A stretch of 12,885 bases of DNA, from the NCBI GenBank assembly GCA_023266415.1, contig JAHFQG010000024.1, forward strand, positions 1 to 12,885, given 5' to 3'. The translations under genes were made by a program, and so were the position numbers. The stretch comes from Francisellaceae bacterium (lineage in GTDB: Bacteria; Pseudomonadota; Gammaproteobacteria; Berkiellales; Berkiellaceae). Each line of letters begins with the position of its first letter. The first letter of the stretch is position 1. The notes under the pieces were generated by a model that worked only from the letters and a program-made list of their open reading frames with translations, searched no databases and was not told the DNA's origin. This document shows, one piece after another, positions 6,083 through 12,885 of the stretch.

Positions 6083-8140
6083 TTAATTCTGTGCAAAGGT
6101 TGGATCTCTCATGACCTCAGACCAAAATCTCCGCTCTAGGGCCAGCAGGTGCGTTTCTGAGGATTGGGTGCCAGCTTCTACAAAACCACCCGCAAGTACA
6201 GTCACCCATTGTTCAGCCTGATGGGCTGTTTGTTCCGATATAAAGTGTTGTTTTTTCATATTCCACACCAATGTTTTTAAATGTTGGCAGGCTGAGCGAC
6301 CTTCCACGAAACATATTGTTTCCAGAGGGGGGGCATATCCTCGTTGGTGATAGGTCTTGGCCTGTAAAATGGCACATGATAGCACTTCATTTGTTTGACT
6401 AACAATGATATCGGACTCTTTTAAGTAACTTAACTTTCTTGCATCCAGCGCACTGCCGGATACCTGTCCTTTTAAAATCTGTTTGAAAAATTTTTCTAAC
6501 CAATCCAACCGTTGACCAAATATCAGGCTATTTTGATATGCTCGCAAAACCAATTCTTTGGTGCCTCCGCCCACAGGGAAAGGCATTTTGGTTGACACGG
6601 GGCTGATGTAAGACTCTAAGGCAGCAACGACATGGTCGGCATGGAACATCAGCTCGCACCCCCATCCCAGCACTGAGCCTTTCACCGCCACCACCACAGG
6701 CACGGCACTATACCGTAATGCCATCCAGGTACTGGCCGTTTCTTTTTTAATCACGCTACCCAGACTAAAATCAGCGCCCTCCCCTTGTGCGATGACCAAC
6801 GGATGGGCATGTTGTTCCGATATGGCCAAGGCTTTTTGAAGCCCTTCTAGCAGCATGGGGGTAAAAAAGGGGGTTTTTAACCATGCCACCCCCACACCTT
6901 CTTTTTCCATAAAACGGACAGCCTCATTCTCAAACAGAGGCACTTCCCAGGGAGGAATGTGAATTTTTGCTGCATAGGCTTCTTGTTGGCACTCAAATGG
7001 GCCTTTATCCCACCCATACCCCCACTGAAAAGCGAGATCCACATCGTGTGTGGTATTGGCGATGGTTTTCAAATGATAAGACGCATAGTCCCATAGGTCA
7101 TTTAAAGAAGTCCACAGAAATTGAGCTTGAGGATGGGGGTTATCCTTTAACAGACATACCCGTTCTGACCAAGGTTTTTTTAAAATATCGAGAATATCTG
7201 GATCTGGCTTACGTTGCGCCAACCGATACGTTTCTTGCTCTGCATCATATACCCACAGTTCTTTTTGGCGTTTTTCATAAATGCCTTTGTGGGTTTTTTG
7301 ACCCAAAGCCCCTTTTAGTATTAGGGTGTTTATCCAATCAGGCAATTGAAAATAGTCTCGCCAGGGGTCAGATCCCAATCCTTTTTCCAAAGTGTTGACC
7401 ATGAGGGAGAGGGTATCGAGGCCGATGATGTCTAAGGCACGATAAGTCGCACTAGGTTGTCTACCTAACAAAGGTCCTGTTAAAGCGTCTACAATTTCTG
7501 GGGCGATGTACAGGGCATCCGCGTGGCGCAATAAGGACATCCAACAAAACACCCCCAATCGGTTGCCGATAAAATGCGGGGTATCGCGAGCCATGATCAC
7601 ACCTTTGCCCAACCGGGACACCAAAAAGGCTTCCAGGGCCTGCATCTGTTCATTATCCGTGGTGGTATGTGCAATCAATTCGACCAACCGCATATACCGC
7701 GGTGGGTTGAAAAAATGGGTACCGAAAAAGCGTTTTTTTAAAGATTTTGGTAAAAAATCGGCCAATGTTTGGATGCTTAACCCGGTGGTATTGGTGGTAA
7801 AGAGGGCCTCTGGGGTTATGTGGGGAATAATTTTTTCATAGAGGCTTTTCTTCCAATCGGGCCGATCGGAGATGGCTTCTATTATCCAATCACAAGTCGT
7901 TAGTTGAGGCAGGTGTTCGGCATAATTGGCGGGGTGGATGTGAAAAATAGCTTCATCCACCACCAATGGGTTCGGTTTGAGTGATTTCAGGGCCTCAATG
8001 GCTTGCTCTGCCAGCAAGTTGGGGTGGTTTCCCACAGCCAAATCGTATAACAAAACGGGCATGCCACTGTTGGCCAGATGGGCGGCGATTTGTGCACCCA
8101 TCACCCCTGCCCCTAAGACGGCAACCTTTCGAATGATCAT
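6083..8140 (-). CDS. 3-hydroxyacyl-CoA dehydrogenase with C-terminal, probably degenerate, enoyl-CoA hydratase domain (FadN-like order)
   Basis: The N-terminal half is a 3-hydroxyacyl-CoA dehydrogenase, oxidising 3-hydroxyacyl-CoA to 3-ketoacyl-CoA with NAD+. It has the Rossmann motif GAGVMG (residues 10-15), the acidic residue ending the second strand (D33), the catalytic His in GTHFFNP (H142) and HFIGNRLG (189-196). A helical C-terminal dehydrogenase part follows to about 390. Residues about 410-560 match the enoyl-CoA hydratase fold: ADFSLG near 456-461, GWGCEL with the first Glu (E496), and PVGGGTKEL near 522-530. The usual VEVGVG-type segment reads SPVSTKM (513-519), so the second catalytic Glu is replaced, apparently by S516, with one residue missing nearby. 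At 685 aa it is shorter than FadN-type proteins of roughly 790 aa. It starts 6 bp after the fadJ stop without a clear Shine-Dalgarno, suggesting translational coupling. Dehydrogenase activity is likely; hydratase activity is doubtful. Confidence 0.9.
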   Translation of the reverse strand: MIIRKVAVLGAGVMGAQIAAHLANSGMPVLLYDLAVGNHPNLLAEQAIEALKSLKPNPLVVDEAIFHIHPANYAEHLPQLTTCDWIIEAISDRPDWKKSLYEKIIPHITPEALFTTNTTGLSIQTLADFLPKSLKKRFFGTHFFNPPRYMRLVELIAHTTTDNEQMQALEAFLVSRLGKGVIMARDTPHFIGNRLGVFCWMSLLRHADALYIAPEIVDALTGPLLGRQPSATYRALDIIGLDTLSLMVNTLEKGLGSDPWRDYFQLPDWINTLILKGALGQKTHKGIYEKRQKELWVYDAEQETYRLAQRKPDPDILDILKKPWSERVCLLKDNPHPQAQFLWTSLNDLWDYASYHLKTIANTTHDVDLAFQWGYGWDKGPFECQQEAYAAKIHIPPWEVPLFENEAVRFMEKEGVGVAWLKTPFFTPMLLEGLQKALAISEQHAHPLVIAQGEGADFSLGSVIKKETASTWMALRYSAVPVVVAVKGSVLGWGCELMFHADHVVAALESYISPVSTKMPFPVGGGTKELVLRAYQNSLIFGQRLDWLEKFFKQILKGQVSGSALDARKLSYLKESDIIVSQTNEVLSCAILQAKTYHQRGYAPPLETICFVEGRSACQHLKTLVWNMKKQHFISEQTAHQAEQWVTVLAGGFVEAGTQSSETHLLALERRFWSEVMRDPTFAQN

Positions 8141-8146
8141 CGGAAT

Positions 8147-10081
8147 TTACAGTGTCCGAATATAGCGCATAATGCCGCCTCGGAAGGGGGGAAAGCCAAA
8201 TCCGAATACAGAGCCAGCGTCCAGTAAATCTTCGTCTTCCACAATGCCTTCTTTTAACACTGCCAAGGCCTCTGTGCACAAGCGTTGTGTTAAACGTTCA
8301 GCAATATCGGCTCGTAGGGTGTGAGATGGTTTTCCTTTGATGATTTTTCCCTGTTTATATTGATAAAACCCCTGCCCTGTTTTTTCACCCAATTTTTTCT
8401 CTGCTACCAAGGTTTTGAGGCCTTCTGGCACGGTGCCACCGAAATAAACAGACATTTTTTCCAACACCGCTAAGCAAATATCTAGCCCGACTTTATCAGC
8501 CAGTTCAATGGGGCCCATTGGCATACCAAAGCGTTTAGCGGCTTCGTCGATATCAGGGCCGGACACTCCTTCTGCGAGTAATGTGACGGCCTCTTGCATA
8601 TAGGGCAATAAAATACGATTAACCATAAAGCCGGGGGCACTTTTGACCATCAAGGGCAGTTTATCGCTTTGTTTCACAAAGGCCATGGCTTTTTCAAGGG
8701 CGTCTGTGTCAACGCCTTCGGCTTTCACCACTTCGACCAAGGGCATGAGGGCCACGGGGTTGAAGTAGTGGATCCCCACCAAACGTTCGGGATGTTGTAA
8801 CACGGTGCGAATTTCTTCCAGTGGAATGGTGGAGGTGTTGGTGGCCAGCACTGCGCCTTCTTTGAGGTTGGGTTCCAGGGCTTTAAATAGGGCTTGTTTG
8901 ACTTCTAACTTTTCGGTAATGGCTTCGATGATAATATCGGCTCGTTTCACCCCATGGCCTGCCACATCGGGGATGAGTCTGTCCATCATAGCCCGAATTT
9001 CGCTGGGTTCTTTGAGGCGTTTTTCGGCCAGCTGGTGGGCGCGTTTTAGGGCACTTTCCAAAAATTGGGGGGATTGATCTTGGAGGGTAACGGTAAAGCC
9101 TCGGTAGGCTGACCAAGCTGCAATATCTCCGCCCATAACCCCTGCGCCTATCACATGGATGTGTTCGATTTTATGGAGACTTTTTTTGGCTTGTCCTTTG
9201 AGGCGTTCTTGTAAAAAGAAGAGATGCACCAAACTTTGAGCGGTGCTACCCACCATGAGTTTGGCGATGGAGAGGGCTTCTACTTCGTAAGGACGCATGC
9301 CAGAGACACCGTTGTACACCCAATTATCGATGACGGCAAAGGGAGCGGGATAATGTTCGATGCGGGCTTTTTTGGCCACTTGTTTGCGCATGAGTGCACC
9401 CAAAATGACGCGAAAAGGCACTTGGTTGAAGAGACGTGCCAACCAGGAAGGTTTCATTTTAGGAGGAGGTGTCAGTGCAAATTCGAGGGCCACTTTATCG
9501 ATGAGTCGTTTTGGCACGGCGGCATCGACAAAGCCCATTTTACGAGCAGCATCGGCTCTGACCAAACGCCCGGATAGGATTAGATCGAACGCAGCGGAAG
9601 GCCCAATGAGGGCGGGCAATCGAACGCTACCGCCCCATCCGGGGTGGATCCCCAATTTCACTTCTGGCAGGCCCAAACGCACATGGGGGCTTGTTTCAGC
9701 GATACGATAATCGCAAGCCAGGGCCAATTCCAGGCCGCCTCCGAGGCAAAACCCTTGAATGAGGGCGATGGTGGTGCAGGGTAAATCGGCTAATTCTTGG
9801 AATAAAGCCTGGGCTTTTCGGATGAAGATAGCGGCTTCTTCGGCATTTTTTAGGTTTTTAAACTGACTAATATCGGCGCCGACGATAAAACCAGAGCTTT
9901 TCCCAGAGCGGATCACAACAGCGTGAGGGGCTTCTAGGCGCACTTTGTCCAAAATCTGGTGAAATTCCTTTAACACCGCTTCGTTGAGACTGTTGACGGA
10001 GGCATCTTTTCGATCGAGCGTGAGCCACACAATATTTTGGGCATCTTGGGTATAGGAAAAGTGTTCAAATGTATGTGCCAT
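8147..10081 (-). CDS. fadJ: Bifunctional enoyl-CoA hydratase / 3-hydroxyacyl-CoA dehydrogenase (fatty acid oxidation complex alpha subunit)
   Basis: It carries out two steps of beta-oxidation: hydration of trans-2-enoyl-CoA, then NAD+-dependent oxidation of the 3-hydroxyacyl-CoA. The hydratase domain (about 5-190) has the oxyanion-hole motif GAD (68-70), catalytic Glu in GGGLEL (E118) and the second Glu in GLPEVKLG (E140), so it looks active. A linker around 245-300 leads to the dehydrogenase: GAGVMGG (312-318), IHYFNP with catalytic His (H438) and its partner Glu (E450), then two C-terminal helical parts. I place the start at the ATG of MAHTF (644 aa). It overlaps the fadI stop by one base and has AAAGGAG seven bases upstream. 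An in-frame start 20 codons earlier would give a basic tail inside fadI and is less likely. It is shorter than E. coli FadB/FadJ (about 715-730 aa). The choice of fadJ over fadB rests on pairing with a FadI-type thiolase. Confidence 0.93.
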   Translation of the reverse strand: MAHTFEHFSYTQDAQNIVWLTLDRKDASVNSLNEAVLKEFHQILDKVRLEAPHAVVIRSGKSSGFIVGADISQFKNLKNAEEAAIFIRKAQALFQELADLPCTTIALIQGFCLGGGLELALACDYRIAETSPHVRLGLPEVKLGIHPGWGGSVRLPALIGPSAAFDLILSGRLVRADAARKMGFVDAAVPKRLIDKVALEFALTPPPKMKPSWLARLFNQVPFRVILGALMRKQVAKKARIEHYPAPFAVIDNWVYNGVSGMRPYEVEALSIAKLMVGSTAQSLVHLFFLQERLKGQAKKSLHKIEHIHVIGAGVMGGDIAAWSAYRGFTVTLQDQSPQFLESALKRAHQLAEKRLKEPSEIRAMMDRLIPDVAGHGVKRADIIIEAITEKLEVKQALFKALEPNLKEGAVLATNTSTIPLEEIRTVLQHPERLVGIHYFNPVALMPLVEVVKAEGVDTDALEKAMAFVKQSDKLPLMVKSAPGFMVNRILLPYMQEAVTLLAEGVSGPDIDEAAKRFGMPMGPIELADKVGLDICLAVLEKMSVYFGGTVPEGLKTLVAEKKLGEKTGQGFYQYKQGKIIKGKPSHTLRADIAERLTQRLCTEALAVLKEGIVEDEDLLDAGSVFGFGFPPFRGGIMRYIRTL

Positions 10082-11361
10082 TATGCGGCTCCTTTCAAGT
10101 TTTCGACCAACAGGGCGCCGCCTTGACCACCCCCGATACATAGGCTTGCCACGCCGTATCGAGATTTTTGACGAGCGAGGATAGACAAGAGGTGAAGAAC
10201 GAGGCGAGCCCCACTGGCACCCACGGGGTGGCCCAGGGCGATGGCTCCGCCGTCGACATTGAGTTGTTCACAGGTGCCAAAAGCATGGGGGAGCTGGAGT
10301 TCTTTTTGGCAATAATTTGGATCGGCAAAAGCTTTTACGCAGCCTATTACTTGAGCGGCAAAAGCTTCGTTGATTTCAATGGCACCCATGTCGGATAACC
10401 CCAATTTATTTTTTTGCAACACACTTGAAATGGCGTGTACGGGTCCGAGCCCCATCACAGCCGGATCGACCCCTGACCAATGGGTATCTACAATTCTACC
10501 CAAAACGGGCAGTTGATGGTGGGTAACGGCTTCTTCGCTGGCCAGGATGAGCAAGGCGGCGCCATCGGTGATTTGGGAGCTATTACCTGCGGTGATGTTG
10601 CCATATTTTTCGAACACGGGGCGCAGTTTAGCGAGTCGTTCGAGGGTGGCATCGGTTCGAACGCCGTCATCTTGGAGGATGGCCCCGTCTTTTCCATAGA
10701 GTGGAACGATTTCCGTATCGAAATAACCGGCTTTTTGGGCGGCCAAGACGCGCAGGTGGCTATCCGCGGCGAGGGTGTCCATTTGGGTACGATTAATGTG
10801 GAATTGGTAGGCGATTTCTTCAGCGGTTTGGCCCATGCTGAGGTTGACCACCGGATCGGTGAGTGCTTTCATGAGGGAGATTTCGGGTATTAAGAAACCC
10901 GGTCGAAATTTGAGTAATTGAAGGGTTTTTGCGATGAGAGAAGGGGCTTTTTGGAGGCGGGCCAGCCATTTCACAAAAGCGGTTTGAAAGAGCAAAGGCG
11001 CATGACTCATGGCTTCTGTTCCACCTGCCAAGATCAAGTGGCTTTGACCCAAGCGGATGGATTGTGCGGCGGCGTCAAGGGCTTGCATACCAGAGGCGCA
11101 ATTGCGTTGAACGGTCCAACCGGGGACGGTGCGGCCGCAGCCGAGGCGTAGGGCGATGAGGCGGCCGATATTGGCTTCATCGGCACCCGGGCCGACGCAT
11201 CCGATAATCACTTGGTCCAGTTGGTTGGGTAGAAAAGGTTGGCGGGCCAAGAGCGCACGTCCGGCATACACGGCTAAATCAGAGGCTCTGAATGGGCCGG
11301 GTTCGCCGCGTACTTTTAGAAAAGGGGTTCTCGCTCCGTCTATGACATAAACGTTTGACAT
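10081..11361 (-). CDS. fadI: 3-ketoacyl-CoA thiolase (acetyl-CoA C-acyltransferase)
   Basis: It catalyses the last step of beta-oxidation, cleaving 3-ketoacyl-CoA with CoA to acetyl-CoA and a shortened acyl-CoA, as the beta subunit of the oxidation complex. The 426-residue length fits the family (E. coli FadI is about 436). Thiolase signatures are complete: nucleophilic Cys in [11 protein letters not shown] (C88), EINEAFAAQ (329-336), [14 protein letters not shown] with the catalytic His (H378), and CIGGGQG with the second catalytic Cys (C408). All active-site residues are present, so it should be functional. The start ATG at 11359-11361 follows AAGGAA by six bases. It overlaps the end of fadE by 22 bp and shares one base with fadJ, which implies co-translation. 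The gene could also be labelled a generic acetyl-CoA acetyltransferase; the operon context favours the fatty-acid thiolase. Confidence 0.93.
   Translation of the reverse strand: MSNVYVIDGARTPFLKVRGEPGPFRASDLAVYAGRALLARQPFLPNQLDQVIIGCVGPGADEANIGRLIALRLGCGRTVPGWTVQRNCASGMQALDAAAQSIRLGQSHLILAGGTEAMSHAPLLFQTAFVKWLARLQKAPSLIAKTLQLLKFRPGFLIPEISLMKALTDPVVNLSMGQTAEEIAYQFHINRTQMDTLAADSHLRVLAAQKAGYFDTEIVPLYGKDGAILQDDGVRTDATLERLAKLRPVFEKYGNITAGNSSQITDGAALLILASEEAVTHHQLPVLGRIVDTHWSGVDPAVMGLGPVHAISSVLQKNKLGLSDMGAIEINEAFAAQVIGCVKAFADPNYCQKELQLPHAFGTCEQLNVDGGAIALGHPVGASGARLVLHLLSILARQKSRYGVASLCIGGGQGGALLVENLKGAA
10089..10095 (-). promoter_or_regulatory. Ribosome binding site of fadJ
   Basis: AAAGGAG on the minus strand lies inside the last codons of fadI, seven bases before the ATG at 10079-10081. 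It fixes the fadJ start at the TAATG overlap rather than at the longer upstream extension. Confidence 0.85.
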
Positions 11362-12885
11362 GCTGCGTTCCTTGTTAAATATTCTGGGGGAAAAGCATCG
11401 ACGGCAATGGCTTTTTGGCGAAGGTGCTCGTATTCGATGAGTTGGGCGAATTCGGATTCTTCAATCAAGCCTTTTTCTCGGGCTTGTTGGAATTGGGTGA
11501 GGGGTTCTGTTTCTTTTGAAATAAATCCGGCTTTGATAGCCAGATGGATTTTACGTTCGATGGGGGCGATACGAAGGCAGTGTTCGAAGGTTATTTCTAT
11601 GATACCGATGAGGTCGTCTTCGCCCTGGCCCAGGTAGCAATCTTGGGTGAGTCGCTCTCGAAATGCGGAGGGTTGCATCATTTTTTGAGCTAATTGGTGG
11701 GAGAGTGCATCGGAGGGCATGGCAAAAGGGCGGCCGAAGGGGAAAATCCAGGTACGGAGTGCTTTTCCGATGAATTTATTTGGAAAGTTGGTACAGAAAT
11801 CGATAAAAGCCTGTTGGCATTGGAACAAGCAGTATTGGAGGGTCCAGTGTATTTCGGGGGTATCAGCTTCGGGTTTTTGGTGGGTATCGTAGTAGTGCAC
11901 GACGGACACGGCCATATAGAGGTGGCTTAACACATCGCCCAAGCGAGCGGAGAGGCGTTCTTTGCGTTTAAGTTTTCCGCCTAAAACGAGCATGGCCACA
12001 TCGGATACCAGGGCCAAGGCGGTACTCATTCGAATACATTGTTGAATATAGGGTTTGACGAAATCGGTGCGTTGCACGTGAACCAAGCGCGCTTGTGAGA
12101 GGCTATAGATGAGGGTACGAACGGCTTGGGAGAGGGTATAGGCGACGTGTTGGCCCAAAACAATGTCAAATTTTTTGACAGCTTCGGCGGGGTTAGGCAA
12201 AGTGGTGCAAGCCATTTCGGTTTGCACGTAGGGGTGGCAGCGAATGGCGCCTTGTCCGTAAATAATGAGGTTACGGGTGAGGATATTGGCGCCTTCGACG
12301 GTGATGCTAATGGGAATGCCTTCGTAGGCACGGGCCAGATAGTTTTTAGGGCCGAGCATGATACCGCGGCCGCCGTGGATGTCCATGGCTTCTGTGATGA
12401 CTTTGCGGGCCATTTCGGTGAGGTGGTATTTGGTGATGGCGGAGATGACAGAAGGTTTTTTACCTTGATCGATGCCATAGGTGGTGAGGAGGCGGGTAGC
12501 TTCCATGAGGTAGGTATAGCCGGCGATGCGTGCCATAGATTCCTCGACGCCTTCAAATTCGCCAATAGAGACTTTAAATTGTTTACGAATTTTGGCATAA
12601 GCGCCGGTCATACGATATGAGAGTTTGCCGCTGGCGATGCTGAGGGCGGGGAGGGAGATACCGCGACCGGCAGACAGGCATTCCATGAGCATACGCCAGC
12701 CTTGGCCGGCCATTTTTTCGCCGCCGATGATATAACTTAAAGGGACGAATACGTTATGGCCTTGGGTGGGGCCGTTCATGAAAGACATGTTGAGGGGAAA
12801 ATGTCGTTTACCGATGTGGATGCCGGGTAGATGGGTGGGGATGAGGCACAAGGTGATGCCTAAATCTTCTTGAGGGCCCAGGTGA
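11340..12885 (-). CDS. fadE: Acyl-CoA dehydrogenase FadE, C-terminal part (5' end beyond window)
   Basis: It performs the first, FAD-dependent step of beta-oxidation, acyl-CoA to trans-2-enoyl-CoA. The visible 514 residues cover the end of the beta domain, the C-terminal helical domain, and the long FadE-specific extension (DUF1974 / bacterial acyl-CoA dehydrogenase C-terminal family). They match E. coli FadE (about 814 aa) from memory throughout: DLGITLCLIPTHLPGIHIG, YIIGGEKMAGQGWRML, GRGISLP, ITVEGANILTRN, GQGAIRCHPYV, LGGKLKRKERLSARLGD. The Glu of TVEGAN (codon at 12294-12296) aligns with the catalytic base of acyl-CoA dehydrogenases. The frame is still open at 12885, so the TTG at 12849-12851 is internal and not the start; roughly 300 residues are missing. 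It stops with TAG inside the start of fadI, so the two are translated together. No frameshift or missing block is seen. Confidence 0.95.
   Translation of the reverse strand, partial: HLGPQEDLGITLCLIPTHLPGIHIGKRHFPLNMSFMNGPTQGHNVFVPLSYIIGGEKMAGQGWRMLMECLSAGRGISLPALSIASGKLSYRMTGAYAKIRKQFKVSIGEFEGVEESMARIAGYTYLMEATRLLTTYGIDQGKKPSVISAITKYHLTEMARKVITEAMDIHGGRGIMLGPKNYLARAYEGIPISITVEGANILTRNLIIYGQGAIRCHPYVQTEMACTTLPNPAEAVKKFDIVLGQHVAYTLSQAVRTLIYSLSQARLVHVQRTDFVKPYIQQCIRMSTALALVSDVAMLVLGGKLKRKERLSARLGDVLSHLYMAVSVVHYYDTHQKPEADTPEIHWTLQYCLFQCQQAFIDFCTNFPNKFIGKALRTWIFPFGRPFAMPSDALSHQLAQKMMQPSAFRERLTQDCYLGQGEDDLIGIIEITFEHCLRIAPIERKIHLAIKAGFISKETEPLTQFQQAREKGLIEESEFAQLIEYEHLRQKAIAVDAFPPEYLTRNAACQTFMS
11368..11373 (-). 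promoter_or_regulatory. Ribosome binding site of fadI
   Basis: AAGGAA on the minus strand lies six bases upstream of the fadI ATG and inside the 3' end of fadE. It supports the chosen fadI start. Confidence 0.75.

Noticed and set aside
10082..10141. Longer fadJ start giving 20 extra residues
   Set aside because: The extension is Arg-rich, unlike the family, lies inside fadI, and the ATG at 10079-10081 has a much better ribosome binding site.
10480..10893. 137-residue plus-strand ORF opposite fadI
   Set aside because: It is antisense to conserved thiolase coding sequence, with no independent support.
12126..12620. 164-residue plus-strand ORF opposite fadE
   Set aside because: It is a shadow of a strongly conserved gene; its Gly/Phe-rich sequence is what antisense of such codons gives, and it has no recognisable motif.
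12849..12851. TTG as the fadE start
   Set aside because: The frame stays open upstream to the window edge, and the residues before it continue the FadE match (DLGIT).

Overview
All genes in this window read on the minus strand, so transcription runs from the high-coordinate end to the low one. There are two contrasting parts.

Part 1 (about 6083-12885) is a compact fatty-acid beta-oxidation operon. In transcription order it holds fadE (acyl-CoA dehydrogenase; the 5' part lies beyond 12885), fadI (3-ketoacyl-CoA thiolase), fadJ (enoyl-CoA hydratase / 3-hydroxyacyl-CoA dehydrogenase), and a second bifunctional-type protein with the opposite domain order (dehydrogenase first, hydratase-like domain last). 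fadE overlaps fadI by 22 bp. fadI and fadJ overlap by one base (TAATG). The last gene follows fadJ after 6 bp. Together the proteins cover all four steps of the cycle: oxidation, hydration, second oxidation, thiolysis. The hydratase-like domain of the last gene has lost one of the two expected catalytic glutamates.

Part 2 (1-6004) is much richer in A+T and holds one very long reading frame without recognised homology. A 493-residue ORF (4523-6004) ends in TGA. The same frame then stays open for another 1,507 codons and runs off the window at position 1. The two pieces may be one protein of more than 2,000 residues, interrupted by a single in-frame TGA, or two adjacent genes with no good initiation site between them. 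The frame has an ankyrin-like helical N-terminal part, hydrophobic segments just before the TGA, a long soluble Lys/Glu-rich remainder, in-frame tandem repeats, and two A10 homopolymers near its start.

The FadE-type dehydrogenase with its long C-terminal extension, and this operon arrangement, point to a gammaproteobacterium. The compact fad operon beside a giant AT-rich orphan protein resembles intracellular Legionellales/Coxiellaceae-type genomes. That placement is inference; no rRNA or other marker gene is present. I saw no tRNA, rRNA, CRISPR array, insertion sequence or convincing terminator.
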